A program made the translations under genes and the position numbers. The notes under the pieces are model-generated. The model was not told where the DNA came from, did no database searches, and saw only the letters and a program-made list of their open reading frames with translations. Positions 5,895-10,490 of a stretch of DNA of 10,490 nucleotides are shown one piece after another; the stretch's first letter is position 1, and every line of letters starts with the position of its first letter. This DNA comes from Candidatus Anaerobutyricum stercoripullorum (lineage in GTDB: Bacteria; Bacillota; Clostridia; Lachnospirales; Lachnospiraceae), in the NCBI GenBank assembly GCA_019114885.1, contig DXEQ01000003.1:1-10490 (forward strand). Direction: 5' to 3'.

Positions 5895-8800
5895 CTATCC
5901 TCGTTTGATCTCATAAAATGTCTCGATCTGCGCCTGTTCCAGACTCAGTCCCTTGCCTTCCAGCTCGGAAATGCGCTGCATAACCTTCTTGTAGTCATGC
6001 GGGATGATCTTCTTGAATTTCGGCAGATACTCGCTGAAATTGCTCAGTACTTCTTTTCCTTTTTCGGAGTTGGTGTAGGCCACATGGTCCGTGATCATGT
6101 CTTTGATCTCCATCACATCGTATTTGGAGACCACCGGCTCCGAGGACACCATCTCCTTGTTGAGCCGCAGGTACAGATCGCTGTCCTCGTCGAGGACGTA
6201 GGCCACACCGCCGCTCATGCCCGCCGCGAAGTTTTTGCCGGTTTTTCCGAGGATAAGCACCTTGCCGCCGGTCATATATTCACAGCCGTGATCACCGACG
6301 CCTTCCACGACCGCCGTCGCGCCGGAATTGCGGACGCAGAAACGTTCTCCCGCCACGCCGTTGATATAGGCTTTTCCGCTGGTTGCTCCGTACAGCGCCA
6401 CATTTCCTATGATCATATTTTCATCGGCCTGGAAGCGGACGCCCTTCGGCGGGTAGACGATGAGCTTGCCGCCGGAAAGTCCTTTTCCGAAGTAGTCGTT
6501 GCTGTCGCCGATGAGTTCCAGTGTCAGGCCCTTCGGGATGAATGCGCCGAAGCTCTGACCGCCTGCTCCGCTGCACTGCACAGTAAATGTATCTTCTTCC
6601 AGAGAATCCGCATAGCGCTTCGTGATCTCCGAACCGAAGATTGTTCCCAGCGCCCGGTCAGTATTTCCCACGTCGATGGAGACGCTGCGCTTCTGTTTTT
6701 TGTCCAGCGCCGTCTTAAATTTATTTAAAAGAATCTTCTCGTCTATCGTCTTTTCCAACTCAAAGTTGTAGACGTTTTTCTTGTGGTAGCTGATCGGATG
6801 GCGGCTGTCCACGTACGGATTATGAAGAATCCGGGACAGGTCCAGATGGTATTTTTCCACCGTCGGACGCTCTTTTAACAGATCGGTCCGGCCCACCAGC
6901 TCATCCACGGTGCGCACGCCCAGCTTCGCCATGTATTCCCGCAGCTCCCGGGCGATAAACATCATGTAGTTGACCACGTACTCCGGTTTTCCTTTGAAAC
7001 GTTTTCTCAGTTCCGGATTCTGTGTCGCCACGCCCACCGGACAGGTATCCAGGTTGCAGACACGCATCATGACGCAGCCCATGGTGATCAGCGGGCCGGT
7101 GGCAAATCCGAATTCCTCCGCGCCGAGGGCCGCCGCGATGGCCACGTCCCGTCCGCTCATGAGCTTTCCATCGGTCTCGATGATGACCTTGTTGCGCAGG
7201 TCGTTCTGAATCAGCGTCTGGTGGGTCTCCGCCAGCCCCAGCTCCCACGGAAGTCCCGCGTTGTAGATGGAGTTTCTCGGCGCCGCGCCCGTGCCTCCGT
7301 CATAGCCGGAGATCAGGATCACCTGCGCGCCGGCCTTGGCAACGCCGGCAGCCACCGTACCCACGCCGGCCTCGGATACCAGCTTCACCGAGATCCTTGC
7401 GTCCCGGTTCGCATTTTTCAGGTCGTAAATGAGCTGAGCCAGATCCTCGATACTGTAAATGTCATGGTGCGGCGGCGGGGAGATGAGTCCCACGCCCGGG
7501 GTGGAATGTCTCGTCTTTGCCACCCACGGATACACCTTCGCGCCCGGCAGGTGACCGCCCTCACCCGGCTTCGCGCCCTGGGCCATCTTGATCTGAATCT
7601 CCTGGGCGCTGACCAGATAGCGGCTGGTGACGCCGAAACGTCCCGACGCCACCTGCTTGATGGCGGAACATTTGTTAAGGCCATCCGGGCCGATGGTCAG
7701 ACGCTCCAGGTCTTCTCCGCCCTCACCGGTGTTGGATTTGCCGTGAATCTGGTTCATGGCAATGGCCAACGTCTCATGGGCCTCTTTGGAGATGGAACCG
7801 TAACTCATGGCTCCGGTCTTAAATCTCCGCACGATGGATTCCTCCGATTCCACCTCTTCCAGCGGGATTCCTTTCTTCGGATAATTGAAATCCAGCAGTC
7901 CCCGGAGAGTGATCGGCGCATTTTCCCGGTCAATCATGGCAGTATATTGTTTGAACAGATCGTAGCTGCCTGTCCATGTGGCCGTCTGCAGGGTGTGGAT
8001 GGTCAGCGGATTGTAGAGGTGTTCCTCCTTGCCGCTTCTGTACTGGTGGCTTCCCTCGCTGTCCAGCGTCAGGTCTGTGGTCAGTCCCAGCACATCAAAG
8101 GCTTTGGAATGGTGGTAATCCACATCTTCCGCGATATCTTCCAGTGTGATGCCCTCGACCCGGCTCACGGTGTTGGTAAAATATTTATCGATCACTTCTT
8201 TGCTGATACCTACCGCCTCAAAGATCTGAGAACCCTGATAGGACTGCAGGGTGGAGATACCCATCTTGGAAGCAATCTTCACGATGCCGTGGAGCACCGC
8301 GTTGTTATAGTCATCCACGGCGGCGTAATAATCTTTCTTGAGCAGGCCGTCCTGGATCAGCTTCTTGATGCCGAACTGCGCCATGTACGGGTTGATGGCA
8401 CAGGCGCCGTATCCCAGCAGTGTCGCGAAGTGATGCACTTCCCTTGGCTCGCCGCTTTCCAGAATGATCTTCACCGACGTGCTTTTCTTCGTCTGAATCA
8501 GATGCTGATGTACGGCGGATACCGCCAGCAGAGACGGAATCGCCACATGGTTCTCATCGACGCCCCGGTCTGTGAGAATCACCACCGTCGCCCCGTTTTT
8601 GTGGGCCTGATCCACCGCGATGCACAGATGCTGGATGGCTTTTTCCAGATTGGTGCCCTTGTAGTAGGTGATCGGCACATCTTTTGTGACGATATTCCGA
8701 ATCTTCGCATGCCGGATTTTCAGCAGATCGGTGTTGGTGAGGATTGGATTGTTGACTTTCAGCACCCGGCAGTTCTCCGCCTTTTCTTCCAGAATATTGC

Positions 8801-10430
8801 CCTCATCGCCGATGTAGATGGCTGTGGAGGTCACGATCTCCTCCCTAAGGGCGTCGATCGGCGGGTTTGTCACCTGCGCAAACATCTGTTTAAAGTAGTT
8901 AAACAGCGGCTGGTGCATCTCGGAGAGCACCGGCAGCGGGGAATCGATACCCATGGCTCCGATGGCCTCGCTTCCGTTTAACGCCATCGGCAGGATTGCC
9001 GTCTTCACGTCCTCATAGGTGTAGCCGAAGGCTTTCATCAGGCGGCTGGTCTCCTCGTAATCGTATTCTTCCACCGCCACGTTTGGAATCTTCAGGTCAG
9101 CAAGCTGCACCAGATTGTTGGACAGCCACTCGCCGTACGGCTGCTTCTTCACGTAAGAATCTTTCAGTACCTCGTCGTCCACCAGCTCTCCTTTTACCGT
9201 ATCCACCAGAAGCATCTTGCCCGGATGGAGACGTTCTTTCTTCACGATGTGGGTCGGGTCCAGATCCAGCACACCCACCTCGGAGGAAAGGATCAGCTGG
9301 TCGTCATCAGTGATATAGTACCGGGACGGACGCAGGCCGTTTCTGTCCAGCACCGCGCCCATGATATCTCCGTCGGTAAACAGGATGGAGGCCGGGCCGT
9401 CCCACGGCTCCATCATGGTGGCGTAATACTGATAGAAGTCTCTCTTCTCCCGGCTCATGCTCTCGTCGTTCTGCCACGGCTCCGGGATGAGAATCATCAT
9501 GGCCAACGGCAGCGGCATTCCACTCATGACAAGGAACTCCAGCGTATTGTCCAGCCTTGCCGAATCGGAACCGTTCGGGTCCACCACCGGCGTCAGCTTG
9601 ATCATCTCGTCTTTCAGGTAGTCGGACTCCATCTTTTCTTCCCGGGCCAGCATCTTATCGGCGTTGCCCCGGATGGTATTGATCTCTCCGTTATGCACCA
9701 GATACCGGTACGGATGGGCTTTCTCCCAGCTCGGCACCGTATTGGTGGAGAAGCGGGAATGTACCAGGGCGATGGCGGATTCATAATCCGGATCCTGCAG
9801 ATCGCCGTAGAAATTCCGCAGCTGCCCTACCAGGAACATACCTTTATATACGATGGTCCGGCTGCTCAATGACACCACATAGGAGAAATCATTGGACTGC
9901 TCATACACCCGCCGCACAATGTACAGCCGACGGTCAAAGTCCAGTCCCCTCGGCACATCAAACGGACGCTTCACAAAGCCCTGCAGGATGCACGGCATAC
10001 AGTCCTTCGCCTTCTTTCCCAGAATCTCCGGCTGCACCGGAACCTCTCTCCATCCCAGGAACATCAGGCCCTCTTTCTCCACGATGATCTCAAACATCTT
10101 CTTGGCGCGGTTTCTTTTCAGTTCATCCTGCGGCATGAAAAACATCCCCACGCCGTAGTCTCTCTCCTGACCAATAAAAATGCCGAGGGAATCACAGGCT
10201 TTCTTAAAGAACTTGTGAGAAATCTGTACTAAGATTCCTACTCCGTCACCTGTCTTACCCTCGGCGTCTTTGCCGGCTCTATGTTCAAGATTTTCAACAA
10301 TTTTCAATGCGTTGGACACGGTCGCATGGCTCCTGACTCCTCTGATATTGACCACCGCGCCGATACCGCAGTTGTCATGCTCAAACGAAGAATCATACAG
10401 CCCCTGCACCACTCGCTTCTGATGGTACAT
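5895..10430 (-). CDS. gltB: Glutamate synthase (NADPH) large subunit
   Basis: The large subunit hydrolyses glutamine to ammonia in its N-terminal class II glutaminase domain and channels it to an FMN centre, where 2-oxoglutarate becomes glutamate; net, glutamine plus 2-oxoglutarate plus NADPH yield two glutamates. The nucleophile is expected to be C21 (EHDNCGIGAVV), exposed after removal of a 20-residue propeptide. Other visible parts are HSRFSTNT and HNGEINT of the glutaminase domain, TGAMSYGSIS (about 873-882) and GYDGGTGAAPR (about 1041-1051) in the FMN barrel, the [3Fe-4S] cysteines C1119, C1125 and C1130 (CVMMRVCNLDTC), and a C-terminal Gly-rich GXGXG beta-helix from about 1285. At 1511 residues it is full length and uninterrupted. 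The ATG at 10430 has an AGGGGTGAG ribosome site (10434-10442). It heads the gltBD unit. Confidence 0.97.
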   Translation of the reverse strand: MYHQKRVVQGLYDSSFEHDNCGIGAVVNIRGVRSHATVSNALKIVENLEHRAGKDAEGKTGDGVGILVQISHKFFKKACDSLGIFIGQERDYGVGMFFMPQDELKRNRAKKMFEIIVEKEGLMFLGWREVPVQPEILGKKAKDCMPCILQGFVKRPFDVPRGLDFDRRLYIVRRVYEQSNDFSYVVSLSSRTIVYKGMFLVGQLRNFYGDLQDPDYESAIALVHSRFSTNTVPSWEKAHPYRYLVHNGEINTIRGNADKMLAREEKMESDYLKDEMIKLTPVVDPNGSDSARLDNTLEFLVMSGMPLPLAMMILIPEPWQNDESMSREKRDFYQYYATMMEPWDGPASILFTDGDIMGAVLDRNGLRPSRYYITDDDQLILSSEVGVLDLDPTHIVKKERLHPGKMLLVDTVKGELVDDEVLKDSYVKKQPYGEWLSNNLVQLADLKIPNVAVEEYDYEETSRLMKAFGYTYEDVKTAILPMALNGSEAIGAMGIDSPLPVLSEMHQPLFNYFKQMFAQVTNPPIDALREEIVTSTAIYIGDEGNILEEKAENCRVLKVNNPILTNTDLLKIRHAKIRNIVTKDVPITYYKGTNLEKAIQHLCIAVDQAHKNGATVVILTDRGVDENHVAIPSLLAVSAVHQHLIQTKKSTSVKIILESGEPREVHHFATLLGYGACAINPYMAQFGIKKLIQDGLLKKDYYAAVDDYNNAVLHGIVKIASKMGISTLQSYQGSQIFEAVGISKEVIDKYFTNTVSRVEGITLEDIAEDVDYHHSKAFDVLGLTTDLTLDSEGSHQYRSGKEEHLYNPLTIHTLQTATWTGSYDLFKQYTAMIDRENAPITLRGLLDFNYPKKGIPLEEVESEESIVRRFKTGAMSYGSISKEAHETLAIAMNQIHGKSNTGEGGEDLERLTIGPDGLNKCSAIKQVASGRFGVTSRYLVSAQEIQIKMAQGAKPGEGGHLPGAKVYPWVAKTRHSTPGVGLISPPPHHDIYSIEDLAQLIYDLKNANRDARISVKLVSEAGVGTVAAGVAKAGAQVILISGYDGGTGAAPRNSIYNAGLPWELGLAETHQTLIQNDLRNKVIIETDGKLMSGRDVAIAAALGAEEFGFATGPLITMGCVMMRVCNLDTCPVGVATQNPELRKRFKGKPEYVVNYMMFIARELREYMAKLGVRTVDELVGRTDLLKERPTVEKYHLDLSRILHNPYVDSRHPISYHKKNVYNFELEKTIDEKILLNKFKTALDKKQKRSVSIDVGNTDRALGTIFGSEITKRYADSLEEDTFTVQCSGAGGQSFGAFIPKGLTLELIGDSNDYFGKGLSGGKLIVYPPKGVRFQADENMIIGNVALYGATSGKAYINGVAGERFCVRNSGATAVVEGVGDHGCEYMTGGKVLILGKTGKNFAAGMSGGVAYVLDEDSDLYLRLNKEMVSSEPVVSKYDVMEIKDMITDHVAYTNSEKGKEVLSNFSEYLPKFKKIIPHDYKKVMQRISELEGKGLSLEQAQIETFYEIKRG

Positions 10431-10433
10431 AGA

Positions 10434-10442
10434 CTCACCCCT
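10434..10442 (-). promoter_or_regulatory. Ribosome binding site of gltB
   Basis: AGGGGTGAG on the minus strand, 3 bp before the ATG, closely resembles AGGAGGTGA and fixes the gltB start. Only 48 further bases remain before the window edge; I see no convincing -35/-10 pair, T-box or riboswitch in them, so the promoter may lie outside the window. Confidence 0.6.
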
Positions 10443-10490
10443 TCTCTGATACTGAGATTATTGTTTATCTGTCTTGCATTTACCATCTTA

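Noticed and set aside
5559..6728. Plus-strand 389-codon frame across the gltB-gltD junction
   Set aside because: Both glt genes happen to share the same register, so the stop-free mirror frame continues across the 12-bp gap. No independent support.
7221..8981. A 586-codon open frame on the plus strand opposite gltB
   Set aside because: It is exactly codon-in-register with gltB, so a plus-strand stop needs a TTA, CTA or TCA codon in gltB, and these are rare here. The translation resembles no family I know, and gltB is fully conserved across the region.
10443..10490. gltB promoter, T-box or glutamine riboswitch at the right edge
   Set aside because: Only 48 bases are available and they show no clear -35/-10 pair or structured element.

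Overview
All recognisable genes in this window lie on the minus strand, so transcription runs from high to low coordinates. The GC-rich Firmicutes-style coding, strong AGGAGG-type ribosome sites, a class II GltB with a short propeptide, and the clostridial look of GltBD, ZnuC and Maf suggest an anaerobic Clostridia relative, most likely Lachnospiraceae. That placement is inferred from protein style, not from a marker gene.

Region by region, in transcription order: (1) 10430-4398 holds gltB and gltD, the two subunits of NADPH-type glutamate synthase. They are 12 bp apart and are followed by a hairpin and then a strong rho-independent terminator (4300-4334). (2) 4190-3024 holds a single-gene unit, a cyclopropane-fatty-acyl-phospholipid synthase. 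It has its own extended -10 promoter (4260-4289), overlapped by a small dyad, and only a weak terminator candidate after it. (3) 2836-1 holds a tight operon: maf (nucleotide pyrophosphatase), then znuA, znuC and the first 36 codons of znuB (high-affinity zinc or zinc/manganese ABC importer). It is driven by a good sigma-A-like promoter (2912-2940), and the leader carries a 12-bp hairpin. maf and znuA overlap, and the znu genes are 2-3 bp apart, so translation is probably coupled.

Functionally these are three independent units: ammonia/glutamine assimilation, membrane lipid modification, and metal uptake with nucleotide-pool or cell-division housekeeping. I saw no phage, transposon, CRISPR, toxin-antitoxin or defence gene, no tRNA or rRNA, and no convincing undescribed system. 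The points most worth a second look are the roughly 45-residue insertion with a 12-codon tandem repeat in Maf, the leader hairpin of the maf-znu operon, and the pairing of maf with a zinc importer. The long plus-strand open frames opposite the genes are explained by codon usage.
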